In this document: positions 50,723 to 61,526 of the stretch, piece after piece
How positions within the stretch are numbered: the stretch's first letter is position 1
Layout of the letters: each line of letters opens with the position of its first letter
Assembly: GCA_014584575.1 (NCBI GenBank)
Contig: JACTMP010000078.1
Location: 1-64,000, forward strand
DNA length: 64,000 nucleotides
Origin: Chloroflexota bacterium
GTDB lineage: Bacteria; Chloroflexota; Anaerolineae; Promineifilales; Promineifilaceae
Direction: 5' to 3'
The notes under the pieces: model-generated
Seen by the model: only the letters and a program-made list of their open reading frames with translations
Told to the model about the DNA's origin: nothing
Databases searched by the model: none
Translations under genes and position numbers: made by a program

Positions 50723-53700
50723 GGCGCGGGTAAATCAGCGATTAATTTGTTAAATTCGGCCTCCATTTCAAACACGGCCGTAAACTCCGCAAAATCCCAA
50801 CGGCCGTAGCTTTGCAAATTGTTCACGCCCGGCAGCCAATAGTTGCGGATGGTGTTGTGTTTGTCCTTCACGTCTTCACCGCGTTGGCCCTTGATTTCGA
50901 CGATGAGGTGGAGGGGATCGGCACGGCCGTCGTCAAGCTGCACAATAAAATCGGGGATATAGCGGCGGGGGATGCCCTTGTGCAAATAGGGGATTTCCAG
51001 CCCCAATCCCTGGTTCTTCACGTAGGCTTGCACACGGGGATGCCGTTCCACCACCCGGCAAAACTCCGCTTCCCAATCGCTATCACACACCACCCAATTG
51101 ACATGGCAGCGGCGGGGGTCGGTCTGCCAGCGCGTGGCTTTGGAAGTGGTAAAGTTGACATGCAGCGTAGAACCGGTGGGGTTATACGCATCCAGGATCG
51201 CCTTGATCGGCCGTTCGCCCACCAGCGCCGCCGTGATAGCCGCCTTCATCCGTTCGCAGGCCATATCGGCAATCTCCTGAACCAACACCTGGGCCGGATA
51301 CGTGCCGCCGGTGCAGCGCAGATAACCCCCTTCCAACCATTGCCGGACAATGCGCTTCAACTGCCCAAACAGATGCAGCTTTGGCTCTTCACCGGGGTCA
51401 CGGTATTTGTTGTAGAGCAAATGTTTCGCCAGATGGTAGACGATGGTGGATTGGCGCATCGTTTGTAAATGCTCCACCGTCAAATCCACCCCCTCGCCGA
51501 TGATGCCCCGATTGTGCGTCACCGACGGGCCAACCATGTCCGGCGTCAGGTTCAGCACGGAATCGGCCGTGAAGTGGGCGGTGAGCTGCTCGTTGGGCAG
51601 TTCCACGCGATACCCCTCCACACGGGGGAAGGTGATTTCCAGATGGTCACGTTCTGGCCGCACGGCATGGACGGCGATGGTCTCACGCGGTTTTTGCGGT
51701 TTGACGACGACGGGTTTGGCGGTGAAATCAAAGGGGATGCCCAAGACATCGGCATATTCCACGTTGAACAGTCCCTCCTCGTTCAGGTCATACGATTGGC
51801 GGCGCAGGGCACGGCCGACCACCTGCTCACACAACAACTGTGTGCCAAACGCCCGCACCCCCAAAATATGCGTCACGGTGTTCGCGTCCCACCCTTCCGT
51901 GAGCATGGAGACGGAGACGACACAGCGAATCTGCTCGCCCAGCCGCCCGGTCTTGCCGACGGTGTTCATCACTTCGCGCAGCAATTCCTGGTCGGAGATG
52001 TTTTGGCTATCGGCCGGGCTGCTGCCGCGCGCCGCCATTTCGCGCCGGAAGCGTTCAATCTCATCGGATGCCATGTCGCGGAAGTTGGCATCCAGGGCGT
52101 CGCCGGATTCTAACTGTTCGCTGTCAATGAGGAGGGTATACGGCCGTGCCAGCCGGTTGCCATGTTCATCAAAGTTGCGAAACAGGGGCAGCCGCCCTTC
52201 GTGATAGGTTTCCCTATTCCCATCTTCGCTTTCACGGTGAAAGCCAGAGATGAAGTCATACACCAGCTTGGAAGCGGAGGTGTTGTTGCAGACCACAATA
52301 AAGACGGGTGGAGTGGTAATCCCTTCCTGCTGCCAACTGGCATAGATTTTTTCGTAGTGGCCGTAGAGGGCTTGCAACGCGGTTTGTAACTCGGCCGGCA
52401 GGCTGAGGGGATCAAGCGTCTTGCTGGCTTTACCCCGTCCTTTTTTGGGCATTTTGGCGCGAATATGCTCCCACAAATTACGGAACTTGGGCATGTCGCC
52501 GCCGGGTATGTTGTCCGCCACCGGCACACGCGGCAATTTGACAATGCCACATTCGATAGCGTCCATCAATGAAAAGTCGCTCACCACCCAGGGAAAGAGC
52601 GTGCCTTCCACATAACCGGAGCCGCGCAAAAAGAACGGTGTGGCCGACAGGTCAAAAACGCTGCGCACGCCTAATTTGCGTTTCACGATTTCAATGCCGC
52701 TAATCCAGAGGCGAGCGGCTTCATTTTCTTTTTGGGCTTCTGCTTTTTCGTCCCCTTTCAACTCGTCCATATCTTCATTGTCTGGACGTTCGCGGTAACA
52801 ATGATGCGCCTCGTCATTCAGCACCAGCACGTTTTTCAGCCCCATGAGATCGGGCATCACGCGCTGGATCATCTGCCCTTCCGTTTCCAGCGTTTGTAGT
52901 TCTGGCCCGCGTCCTTGCAGCAGCTTACGGCCGCCGGAGGAAATGTTCAGCCGCTCGCGCAGTTTGAAAGCGTGGTAATTGGTGACGACGATTTTGGCCC
53001 GGCCCAGGTCGGCCAGCATGTCACCCGGCACCAGTTCGCGGCTGGCATAGTAACTGTCGGGATCGTTGGGAAACAGCACCCGCAGCCGGTCTTTGATGGT
53101 GATGCCAGGGGTGACAATGAGAAAGCCGCGTGTGAAACGGCTGCTGGTGGGGTGGCGCACGGCGTTGATCGTCTGCCAGGCGATGATCATGGCCATGACC
53201 ATCGTTTTGCCCGCGCCCGTCGCCAGTTTGAAGGCAATGCGCAGTAGTTCGGGGTTGGCCTGCTCGTTGGCGCTCTGGATATGGTCGAGGAACGGCTGGC
53301 CCCGTTTACCCAACTGGGGGGCAACTTCGGTGAGCCAGACGGCCGTTTCCACTGCTTCAATCTGGCAGAAGAAGGGGCGCACCCCCTGAAACTCATGGCT
53401 GCGCCAATGCTGCAACAGGCGGGCCGTCTCCGGCGTGACGCGCCACGCTTCGGAGTTGGGCAATTGCCGCCACTGGTCTACCTGCTGCCGGATGCCCTGG
53501 ATGAATTCGGTGGGGTTGTATTGCAGGCCGCCCTCTTCGGTAAAGCCTTCGCCGAAGGTGAACCCCAATTGTCGTCCTTCGCTCTTGCGCCGCTTTTTGG
53601 GTTTGGGCACGGGGGTGACAAAATCGGCCGTGCGCCGGTGTTCCAGGATACGGTTGGTGGGCTGGCCGTCGCCGTCCAGTTCCCAATGGCGGGTGGGGTA

Positions 53701-53748
53701 TTGGTAAGGTGAGTTGAGGATGGGTTGGTCAAAGAATTGTTCAGTCAT
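50713..53748 (-). CDS. Type III-like restriction subunit: helicase plus PD-(D/E)XK nuclease (Res)
   Basis: 1011 residues. Superfamily 2 helicase: Walker A ATGAGKT at 176-182, Walker B/motif II NDEAHHC, motif III SATPFF, motif VI QVVGRALRR. Near the C-terminus, RRYIPDFIVQLDDG followed by HLIVEIKGQRGEDVKDKH gives the PD...E-x-K of a restriction nuclease. ATP-driven cleavage of DNA lacking the partner's methylation is the expected role. It precedes mod on the same strand, but the two are separated by the 1.2-kb repeat array. The final residues (LPAPPS) lie in the first bases of that array. Confidence 0.9.
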   Translation of the reverse strand: MTEQFFDQPILNSPYQYPTRHWELDGDGQPTNRILEHRRTADFVTPVPKPKKRRKSEGRQLGFTFGEGFTEEGGLQYNPTEFIQGIRQQVDQWRQLPNSEAWRVTPETARLLQHWRSHEFQGVRPFFCQIEAVETAVWLTEVAPQLGKRGQPFLDHIQSANEQANPELLRIAFKLATGAGKTMVMAMIIAWQTINAVRHPTSSRFTRGFLIVTPGITIKDRLRVLFPNDPDSYYASRELVPGDMLADLGRAKIVVTNYHAFKLRERLNISSGGRKLLQGRGPELQTLETEGQMIQRVMPDLMGLKNVLVLNDEAHHCYRERPDNEDMDELKGDEKAEAQKENEAARLWISGIEIVKRKLGVRSVFDLSATPFFLRGSGYVEGTLFPWVVSDFSLMDAIECGIVKLPRVPVADNIPGGDMPKFRNLWEHIRAKMPKKGRGKASKTLDPLSLPAELQTALQALYGHYEKIYASWQQEGITTPPVFIVVCNNTSASKLVYDFISGFHRESEDGNRETYHEGRLPLFRNFDEHGNRLARPYTLLIDSEQLESGDALDANFRDMASDEIERFRREMAARGSSPADSQNISDQELLREVMNTVGKTGRLGEQIRCVVSVSMLTEGWDANTVTHILGVRAFGTQLLCEQVVGRALRRQSYDLNEEGLFNVEYADVLGIPFDFTAKPVVVKPQKPRETIAVHAVRPERDHLEITFPRVEGYRVELPNEQLTAHFTADSVLNLTPDMVGPSVTHNRGIIGEGVDLTVEHLQTMRQSTIVYHLAKHLLYNKYRDPGEEPKLHLFGQLKRIVRQWLEGGYLRCTGGTYPAQVLVQEIADMACERMKAAITAALVGERPIKAILDAYNPTGSTLHVNFTTSKATRWQTDPRRCHVNWVVCDSDWEAEFCRVVERHPRVQAYVKNQGLGLEIPYLHKGIPRRYIPDFIVQLDDGRADPLHLIVEIKGQRGEDVKDKHNTIRNYWLPGVNNLQSYGRWDFAEFTAVFEMEAEFNKLIADLPAPPS

Positions 53749-53896
53749 GTGATTATTGTATCAATCGTGTTGCTCCGGCAGTACGGCCGTGCGTCAGGCT
53801 GGATTCGCAGGCGAAAAATAACATAAAACCCCCCATTTTGCCATCCTGTCACCTTTTCACCCTGTCACCCCGCCCCCTTGTCAGTATAATCAGCAC

Positions 53897-54658
53897 ATGA
53901 CAGACCGACTTACCTACCTCGGCCATGCCACCGTATTGATTGAACTGGATGGCGTGCGGCTGCTGACCGACCCGCTGCTGCGCCACCGCATCGCCCATTT
54001 GCGCCGCCGACGGCCGTACCCCCCCTTCGACAACCTCACTCCCCTGGACGCCATCCTGCTCTCCCACCACCACCGCGACCACCTGGACATCCCTTCGCTC
54101 AAGAAGTTAGGGCGAGACACGCGCATCATTGGGCCGGCCGGGACGGCCGAGATGCTCAAAGGATACGGTTTCAGCCATATCGAAGAGATCAGCGTTGGGC
54201 AGACAACGGCCGTTGGCCCGCTGACCATTGAAGCGGTTTTTGCCGACCACTTCAGCCAGCGCACCCCCCTGGGCGCCAGGACGGAATGTGTGGGGTTTAT
54301 GGTCTACGGCCGTGCCACCAGCATCTACTTCGCCGGGGACACCGACCTCTACCCGGAAATGGCCGCACTGCACCCGGACATCGCCCTGCTGCCCGTGTGG
54401 GGTTGGGGACCAACCCTGGGCGACGGCCACATGGACCCGGAAACGGCCGCCAAAGCGTGCGCCCTCATCCAGCCCAAAATCGCCATCCCCATCCATTGGG
54501 GCGCCTTCCACCCCATCGGCTTCGGCTGGCTCAACCCCGTTTTCCTCACCCTGCCCCCCATCACCTTCGCCGACCGCACCGCCGAACTGGCCCCGGACGT
54601 GCTGGTGCAGGTGCTGCCGCCAGGCAACAGCCTGGAATTGGATCAGGGGACAAAGTAA
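53897..54658 (+). CDS. MBL-fold metallohydrolase (UlaG/RomA-like)
   Basis: 253 residues. The metal site motif HxHxDH is SHHHRDHLD, with further ligands in FAGDTDLYPEM and IPIHWGAFHP. The opening LTYLGHATVLIELDGVRLLTD is typical of the UlaG/NAPE-PLD-like branch, which hydrolyses lactones or phosphodiesters. Substrate unknown. No strong Shine-Dalgarno. Confidence 0.9.
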   Translation: MTDRLTYLGHATVLIELDGVRLLTDPLLRHRIAHLRRRRPYPPFDNLTPLDAILLSHHHRDHLDIPSLKKLGRDTRIIGPAGTAEMLKGYGFSHIEEISVGQTTAVGPLTIEAVFADHFSQRTPLGARTECVGFMVYGRATSIYFAGDTDLYPEMAALHPDIALLPVWGWGPTLGDGHMDPETAAKACALIQPKIAIPIHWGAFHPIGFGWLNPVFLTLPPITFADRTAELAPDVLVQVLPPGNSLELDQGTK

Positions 54659-54670
54659 CGGCCAGGCTGC

Positions 54671-56029
54671 CTATAACCCCAATAACTGCTTCGCCAGCAA
54701 GAAATAAATGAGCAGCCCGGTCGCATCTACAATGGTGGTAATCATGGGGCCGCTGATGACCGCCGGGTCAATGTGAAAGCGGTCGGCCAGGGTAGGTACC
54801 AGCGTGGCGATGGTCGTAGACCAGACCACGACGGCGGGCAGCGTCAGACCCACCACCAGCGGAATCTGGTGGCCCGCCTCCGGGAAAAACAGGCGAATGT
54901 ACACAATACCAACCAGGCTCATAGAGATACCCAGCAGCAGCCCCACCGAAACTTCCCGCGACCAGGCGGCGGCCACATTCCCCAGGCGCACTTCATCCAG
55001 CGTAATGGCGCGAATGATGGTCGCCACCGTTTGGGAACCGGCGTTGCCCCCGGTGCCAATGATGAGCGGGATAAAAACGGTGAGGATGACGGCCACTTCT
55101 AATAATTCTTGAAACATACTGGTAACAGTGCCGGTCAGAGTCGCCGCCAGAAACAAGATTAACAACCAGCCCACCCGTTTGCGAAACACCTGAAAAATGG
55201 AAACGGCAAAATAGGGCTGATCCAGTGGTTCAGAACCACCCAACCGCTGGATGTCCTCGGTAGCTTCCTCTTCCAGCACATCCAGCACATCATCGGCCGT
55301 AACCACCCCCAACAAGCGATTTTCCTCATCCACCACCGGAATGCCAAAAAAGTCATATCGGGAAACCAGTTCAGCCAACTCCTCCTGATCGGCCGTTACC
55401 GGGGCAGAAACGACGTTGCCTATCATAATCGTCTCAATGGTGGCGTCAGGCTGCGCTATAATCAGTTGGCGCAGGGGGACAACGCCGATCAACCGGTTCT
55501 CTCTATCTACCACGTAAAGGTAGTGCAACGTTTCCGCATCTTCCAATGAACGCAAGTAGGCAAAGGTTTCATCCACCGTCCAATGACGCCGTAGCGCTGC
55601 CACCTCCCGTGTCATCAACCGCCCGGCAGTTTCTTCCTCATAGCGGAGTAATTCCTGGACTTCGGCCGCCTCTTCTGGCTCCATCAGCCCAATCAGGCGG
55701 TCAGATACCTCATCGGGCAGGTCTTCCAGAAATTCAACGGCATCATTCACCGGCAGTTCATCGAGCAGATCGGCCAAACGCTCATCGGCCACCTTTTCGA
55801 CCAGTTCCTGGCGCACCGGGCTGCCGGTTTCGTCCAGCACCTCACTGGCCACGTCAATGGGCAGCAGTTCAAAGAGGGTAACGGCGTCGGCCGTTTCCAA
55901 TTCATCCAGCAGCACCGCAATGTCCGCCGGGTGGACATTGGCCAATTGCACCTGCAAGGCTTCTAGTTGGTTGGTCTCTATTAACTCTTCAATCTTTTCC
56001 AGTTCAGGTACAGGGGTGGTTGGTTCCAT
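54671..56029 (-). CDS. mgtE: Magnesium transporter MgtE
   Basis: 452 residues in the normal order: acidic MgtE-N superhelix (about 10-135, with VNDAVEFLEDLPDEVSDRL), two CBS domains (about 140-260) and five transmembrane helices. PLIIGTGGNAGSQTVATIIRA is the pore-lining segment, and DPAVISGPMITTIVDATGLLIYF the conserved last helix. Mg2+ bound by the cytoplasmic domains closes the channel. ATG at 56029 because AAAGGAG is 9 bases upstream; no Mg riboswitch is visible in the short leader. Confidence 0.95.
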   Translation of the reverse strand: MEPTTPVPELEKIEELIETNQLEALQVQLANVHPADIAVLLDELETADAVTLFELLPIDVASEVLDETGSPVRQELVEKVADERLADLLDELPVNDAVEFLEDLPDEVSDRLIGLMEPEEAAEVQELLRYEEETAGRLMTREVAALRRHWTVDETFAYLRSLEDAETLHYLYVVDRENRLIGVVPLRQLIIAQPDATIETIMIGNVVSAPVTADQEELAELVSRYDFFGIPVVDEENRLLGVVTADDVLDVLEEEATEDIQRLGGSEPLDQPYFAVSIFQVFRKRVGWLLILFLAATLTGTVTSMFQELLEVAVILTVFIPLIIGTGGNAGSQTVATIIRAITLDEVRLGNVAAAWSREVSVGLLLGISMSLVGIVYIRLFFPEAGHQIPLVVGLTLPAVVVWSTTIATLVPTLADRFHIDPAVISGPMITTIVDATGLLIYFLLAKQLLGL

Positions 56030-56160
56030 CAAGGTTACTCCTTTGTGGCGCGTTTTAATAAACGGATTGTTTGAATTGTGGAGATGCCCCCCTGTGAATT
56101 GCGTCGAGCCATACCGGGAAGGCACGGCCGTGATTATACTGCGATGTTCTCCCCCAGGCA

Positions 56161-56188
56161 TAAAAAAAGCGAGGCAATTGCCCCGCTT
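56161..56188 (-). terminator. Intrinsic terminator after the ErpA-type gene
   Basis: On the minus strand AAGCGGGGCAA pairs with TTGCCTCGCTT (one mismatch), followed by TTTTTA. It lies 120 bases after the gene at 56307 and upstream of mgtE. Confidence 0.7.
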
Positions 56189-56306
56189 ATGCCAATTACA
56201 CTTTCCTACTTTCCCATTCTCAGCAGGTAGAAATGAGAAGAGTCAGCATCTGAGGATGCCGACCGGTTCGCAGCCTCAGATGCGAACGCCGCTTGTGGTT
56301 CTGGCT

Positions 56307-56711
56307 TTAGTGACCACAACCGCAGCCGCCGTTATCATAAGCAGCGCCGGTGCTCTCCTTTGTCTTGAAAGAGGAACCACAACCACAAGAGGAAACCGCA
56401 TTGGGATTTTCAATTTTGAAGCCGCCGCCCATAATGCTGTCTTCGTAATCAATGGTGGCGTTGCTCAAATACATCATGCTGGTGGGGTCAATAAACACCT
56501 TCACGCCGTTATACTCGATCAGGTGGTCATACGGCCGTGGCTCTGCTTCCAACGCCATGCCATATTGCATCCCGGAACAGCCGCCGCCGGCCACAAACAC
56601 CCGCAGCCCATGATCAGGCACATTCTTCTGCACCAGCAACGTCTTAACCATATTCGCCGCTGCGTCGGTGAGATTGATAGTTTCCATCATTGTTTGTTCC
56701 ATCAGTTCCAT
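56307..56711 (-). CDS. Iron-sulfur cluster insertion protein, ErpA/IscA (A-type carrier)
   Basis: 134 residues. A-type Fe-S carrier with the three conserved Cys: C45 in GGGCSGMQYG and the pair in SSCGCGSSF. It accepts clusters from the scaffold and passes them to target enzymes such as the 4Fe-4S homoaconitase encoded in this window. Unusually there are about twenty extra residues after the Cys pair, ending in a second CGCG (DNGGCGCGH). Start chosen at 56711 with GAGGAAAA 8 bases upstream; the inner Met residues (MMETINLTDAA) are possible. Confidence 0.9.
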   Translation of the reverse strand: MELMEQTMMETINLTDAAANMVKTLLVQKNVPDHGLRVFVAGGGCSGMQYGMALEAEPRPYDHLIEYNGVKVFIDPTSMMYLSNATIDYEDSIMGGGFKIENPNAVSSCGCGSSFKTKESTGAAYDNGGCGCGH

Positions 56712-56741
56712 AATCTTTTCCTCATAAAACCTGACTGGTCT

Positions 56742-56770
56742 TTATGAAAGTTATCCAATTACTTTCATAA
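56742..56770. repeat. Short hairpin upstream of the ErpA-type gene
   Basis: TTATGAAAGT and ACTTTCATAA flank a 9-base loop (TATCCAATT), 31 bases before the start codon on the minus strand. It could be an operator or another intergenic hairpin. Confidence 0.6.
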
Positions 56771-56832
56771 CGGCCTGTCATGTGTTAATTGCTAATTCAT
56801 TGCCAAGATTCTAACAACGAAGCGGACTCGTG

Positions 56833-57681
56833 TCAATTTTCATTAAGCTGCAAAAAACGTTCTTCTACCCAGCCAATTGTCCCATTCCCGGTGGCAATTT
56901 CGCGCCAGATGACGCCGTTGCGGTTGGCGCGTCCGGGCTGCAAAATGACCACTTCCCGGTCTTGCAGGGTCAGCATGTTCTGGCCCCCTGGTGAACGCTG
57001 CAACCACATAACGCCGCCCGCCAGATTCATCACGGCCGTCTCCCCCACAATCGGCGTCGGCGTAACGGTGGGCGTGGGCGTGAGCGTCGGCGTTGGCGTG
57101 GCAGTGGGTGTGGGCGAACTGGTGGGCGTGGGGGTAAACGTGACCGGTGTAGGAGTGAACGCCGAGGTGGGTGTGGCCGTGGGCGTCGTTTCCGGGTTGG
57201 CTGGCGTGATCTCATTGGTGGTCACGGCCGTCTCCCCCACTTCTCCCTCTTCTTCCAACCCTGGCGGGGGGCCGCCAAATGCACCGCTGGCCGGCGTCAA
57301 CGCGGCGTTGGGGTCAGGTGTGCTGAATGCTTCTACCTCCGCCAGACCTACCTCTTCGCCCGGCGCCGGGTAGGCGTCCAGGCCACCCACGCCCGGCGTG
57401 CCCGGCAATTCAACCAGGGCAGGCGGTGTTTCCGTGGCAACGGCCGTCGCCGTTAACGCCGGGTCTATGGGCACGCCCGCCAGAAAAAAGCCCAAAAACA
57501 GCAGCATAAAAGCCAGCGCATACCCGGTAAAGGTCTTCACCTGAAAGGCAATGCGTGTACCACCCAGCCCGATCCGCGCCGCAAAACCAGGCGATTGGGC
57601 AATATACGCCAGCATCACCATGATCAGCGCCCCCACAAAGGTGACGCCCATGCCCAGCAAAGTCCATGTTGGGAATCCCAT
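56833..57681 (-). CDS. Membrane protein with Thr/Pro linker and C-terminal SH3-like domain
   Basis: 282 residues. Two transmembrane helices (about 5-30 and 50-72) are followed by a long Pro/Thr/Glu linker with tandem TPTPTPT words, and a C-terminal SH3b-like domain (VMWLQRSPGGQNMLTLQDREVV ... GTIGWVEERFLQL). Such proteins often present an SH3 domain at the cell surface to bind wall or extracellular ligands. The ATG at 57681 stands 7 bases after a perfect TATAAT with no Shine-Dalgarno; an upstream GTG at 57699 would lie within the promoter. Confidence 0.8.
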   Translation of the reverse strand: MGFPTWTLLGMGVTFVGALIMVMLAYIAQSPGFAARIGLGGTRIAFQVKTFTGYALAFMLLFLGFFLAGVPIDPALTATAVATETPPALVELPGTPGVGGLDAYPAPGEEVGLAEVEAFSTPDPNAALTPASGAFGGPPPGLEEEGEVGETAVTTNEITPANPETTPTATPTSAFTPTPVTFTPTPTSSPTPTATPTPTLTPTPTVTPTPIVGETAVMNLAGGVMWLQRSPGGQNMLTLQDREVVILQPGRANRNGVIWREIATGNGTIGWVEERFLQLNEN

Positions 57682-57688
57682 GCGCCGG

Positions 57689-57716
57689 ATTATAACCACT
57701 TTACCAAAAAGGTCAG
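57689..57716 (-). promoter_or_regulatory. Predicted promoter of the SH3 protein gene
   Basis: On the minus strand a perfect TATAAT (57694-57689), with a CTGACC -35 at 16-base spacing (57716-57711). The ATG follows 7 bases after the -10 box: leaderless arrangement. Confidence 0.6.
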
Positions 57717-57846
57717 ATTGATTTGTTTACACTGTACCCAATTACCCAATTCCCGAAAACAGGACACAAGGTGTCAGGAATCGAATGTTATAGTAGAATA
57801 GATGTTCTGTTTTGGCGATGACAAAAGTCGCCCCTTAAGGAGGTAT

Positions 57847-59640
<1,794 letters not shown>

Positions 59641-59649
59641 AAGAGATTT

Positions 59650-59682
59650 AGAAGTTCAACTTCTGGCAGAAGTTGAATTTCT
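59650..59682. repeat. 33-bp hairpin (15-3-15) between the ABC genes
   Basis: AGAAGTTCAACTTCT, loop GGC, AGAAGTTGAATTTCT (one mismatch). It ends 3 bases before the Shine-Dalgarno GGAGG of the second ABC gene, so it would be next to the ribosome-binding site in the mRNA. Confidence 0.85.
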
Positions 59683-59696
59683 TTTGGAGGAACAAC

Positions 59697-61493
59697 ATGG
59701 GCTTCATCATGGATGGCATTGATGCCGAGGCGTATGACCGGCAGTATAGCGACCGGCAGTTAATGCGGCGGATTGGCAGTTTTTTTCGGCCGCAGGTGGG
59801 GCGGGTGGTCCTGATCACCAGTATGATTGTGTTAAACGCGGTCATGGATATGGTGCTGCCGGTGCTCATCTCCCAGGGGATTGATGAGATTACCGGAAAT
59901 CAAACGGCCACCGCCATCAACACGCTTGTTTTTCTGATTTTAGGGGCGACGGTGTTGTCGTGGTGTTTTAATTTTGTGCGCCAATGGTATACGGCGCGGT
60001 CGGTGGGGGATGTGGTATTGCAACTGCGGTCGGATGCGTTCACGGCCGTCATGTCCCGCGATATGTCTTTCTACGACGAGTTCCCCTCCGGCAAGATCGT
60101 CAGCCGCGTCACCTCGGATACACAGGACTTCTCTAATGTGGTCACCCTGACGCTGAATCTGATCAGTCAGGTGTTGCTCGTCATCTTGATTGTTGGCTAC
60201 CTGTTTGCCATCAATGCCCGGCTGACCTGGCTGGCGCTGGCCATGGCCCCGTTCATTGTGGGCGCGGCGCTGGCTTTCCGCCGGGTGGCGCGGCGCACCA
60301 CACAGCAGGCGCAGCGACTGCTGGCCACAGTGAACGCCAACGTGCAGGAGACGATTAGCGGCATTTCGGTGGCCAAAAACTTCCGCCAGGAGCAGACAGT
60401 ATACGACGAGTTTAGCGATGTGAACGAGCAGGCGTATCAGGTGCAGGTGCGGCAAGGGTTTGTGTTCAGCGCCATCTTCCCCATTCTGGTGTTTATTGCC
60501 GGGTTGGGCACGGCCGTGATCGTCTACTTTGGCGGCACGGAAGCACTGAATGGGGACATCACCCCCGGCGACTGGTTTCTTTTTGTGCAGGCCATGAGCC
60601 TGTTCTGGTTCCCGCTCACCGGCATCGCCTCGTTTTGGAGCCAGTTCCAGTTGGGGCTGGCCTCCAGTGAGCGCGTCTTTGCCCTGATTGACGCCGAAGC
60701 GCGCGTAGTGCAGATTGACAACCAGCCCACGCCACCGCTAGACGGCCGTGTCGAATTCCGCCACATGCACTTCCGTTACACGGAGCAGGAGCAGGTGTTG
60801 AACGACTTCAACCTGACCATTGAGGCCGGAGAGACCATTGCCCTGGTGGGGCATACCGGCGCGGGCAAATCCAGCCTGGGGCGGCTCATCGCCCGTTTTT
60901 ATGAATTCCAGGGTGGGCAACTGCTTATTGACGGCCACGATGTACGCTGTTTTGATCTGGACAGCTACCGGCGGCAGTTGGGCATCGTGCCCCAATCCCC
61001 CTTCCTCTTCACCGGTACGGTGGCCGACAACATCCGCTACGCCCGCCCCGACGCCACCGACGCGCAAGTGCGCCAGGCGGCGGAGATGGTGGGGCATGGC
61101 GACTGGCTGGAAACGTTGCCGCAGGGGTTGGACACGGCCGTAGGTGAAGGTGGGCGTGGTCTTTCCATGGGGCAGCGGCAGCTCATCGCCCTGGCGCGGG
61201 TGCTGCTGCAAGACCCGGCCATCCTCATCCTGGACGAGGCCACCGCCAGCGTAGACCCATTAGCCGAAGCCCAAATTCAGGAGGGATTGGAGATGGTGTT
61301 AGAGGGGCGCACGGCCGTGATCATCGCCCACCGCCTGTCTACCATCAAACACGCCGACAGGATTATCGTCTTGCAACAAGGGGAAATCATCGAGGAAGGC
61401 AGCCACGCCAGCCTGATGGCCCGGCGTGGTTACTACGCCGAACTGTATGACGCCTATTTCCGCCACCAAAGCCCGGATTATGAGGTTGCCTGA
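59697..61493 (+). CDS. ABC exporter half-transporter B (variant signature)
   Basis: 598 residues with the same layout as the preceding gene. Walker A GHTGAGKSS at about 385-393, Walker B ILILDEATASVD with the catalytic Glu at 514. Its signature is LSMGQRQLIA instead of LSGGQ. Since each ATP site uses Walker motifs from one half and the signature from the other, the site made of A's Walker B (Asp) and B's LSMGQ is the degenerate one and the other is fully canonical. Substrate may be a drug, lipid or peptide. Confidence 0.92.
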   Translation: MGFIMDGIDAEAYDRQYSDRQLMRRIGSFFRPQVGRVVLITSMIVLNAVMDMVLPVLISQGIDEITGNQTATAINTLVFLILGATVLSWCFNFVRQWYTARSVGDVVLQLRSDAFTAVMSRDMSFYDEFPSGKIVSRVTSDTQDFSNVVTLTLNLISQVLLVILIVGYLFAINARLTWLALAMAPFIVGAALAFRRVARRTTQQAQRLLATVNANVQETISGISVAKNFRQEQTVYDEFSDVNEQAYQVQVRQGFVFSAIFPILVFIAGLGTAVIVYFGGTEALNGDITPGDWFLFVQAMSLFWFPLTGIASFWSQFQLGLASSERVFALIDAEARVVQIDNQPTPPLDGRVEFRHMHFRYTEQEQVLNDFNLTIEAGETIALVGHTGAGKSSLGRLIARFYEFQGGQLLIDGHDVRCFDLDSYRRQLGIVPQSPFLFTGTVADNIRYARPDATDAQVRQAAEMVGHGDWLETLPQGLDTAVGEGGRGLSMGQRQLIALARVLLQDPAILILDEATASVDPLAEAQIQEGLEMVLEGRTAVIIAHRLSTIKHADRIIVLQQGEIIEEGSHASLMARRGYYAELYDAYFRHQSPDYEVA

Positions 61494-61526
61494 AAGAACA
61501 GACCAGTTGCCTGAAAGGTAGAGCGG

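Noticed and set aside
49280-50809. Long plus- and minus-strand frames (up to 333 codons) across the res-mod intergenic array.
   Set aside because: They consist only of translated GC-rich palindromic repeats (RPAPTMIAAPG-like words) and are open in several frames.
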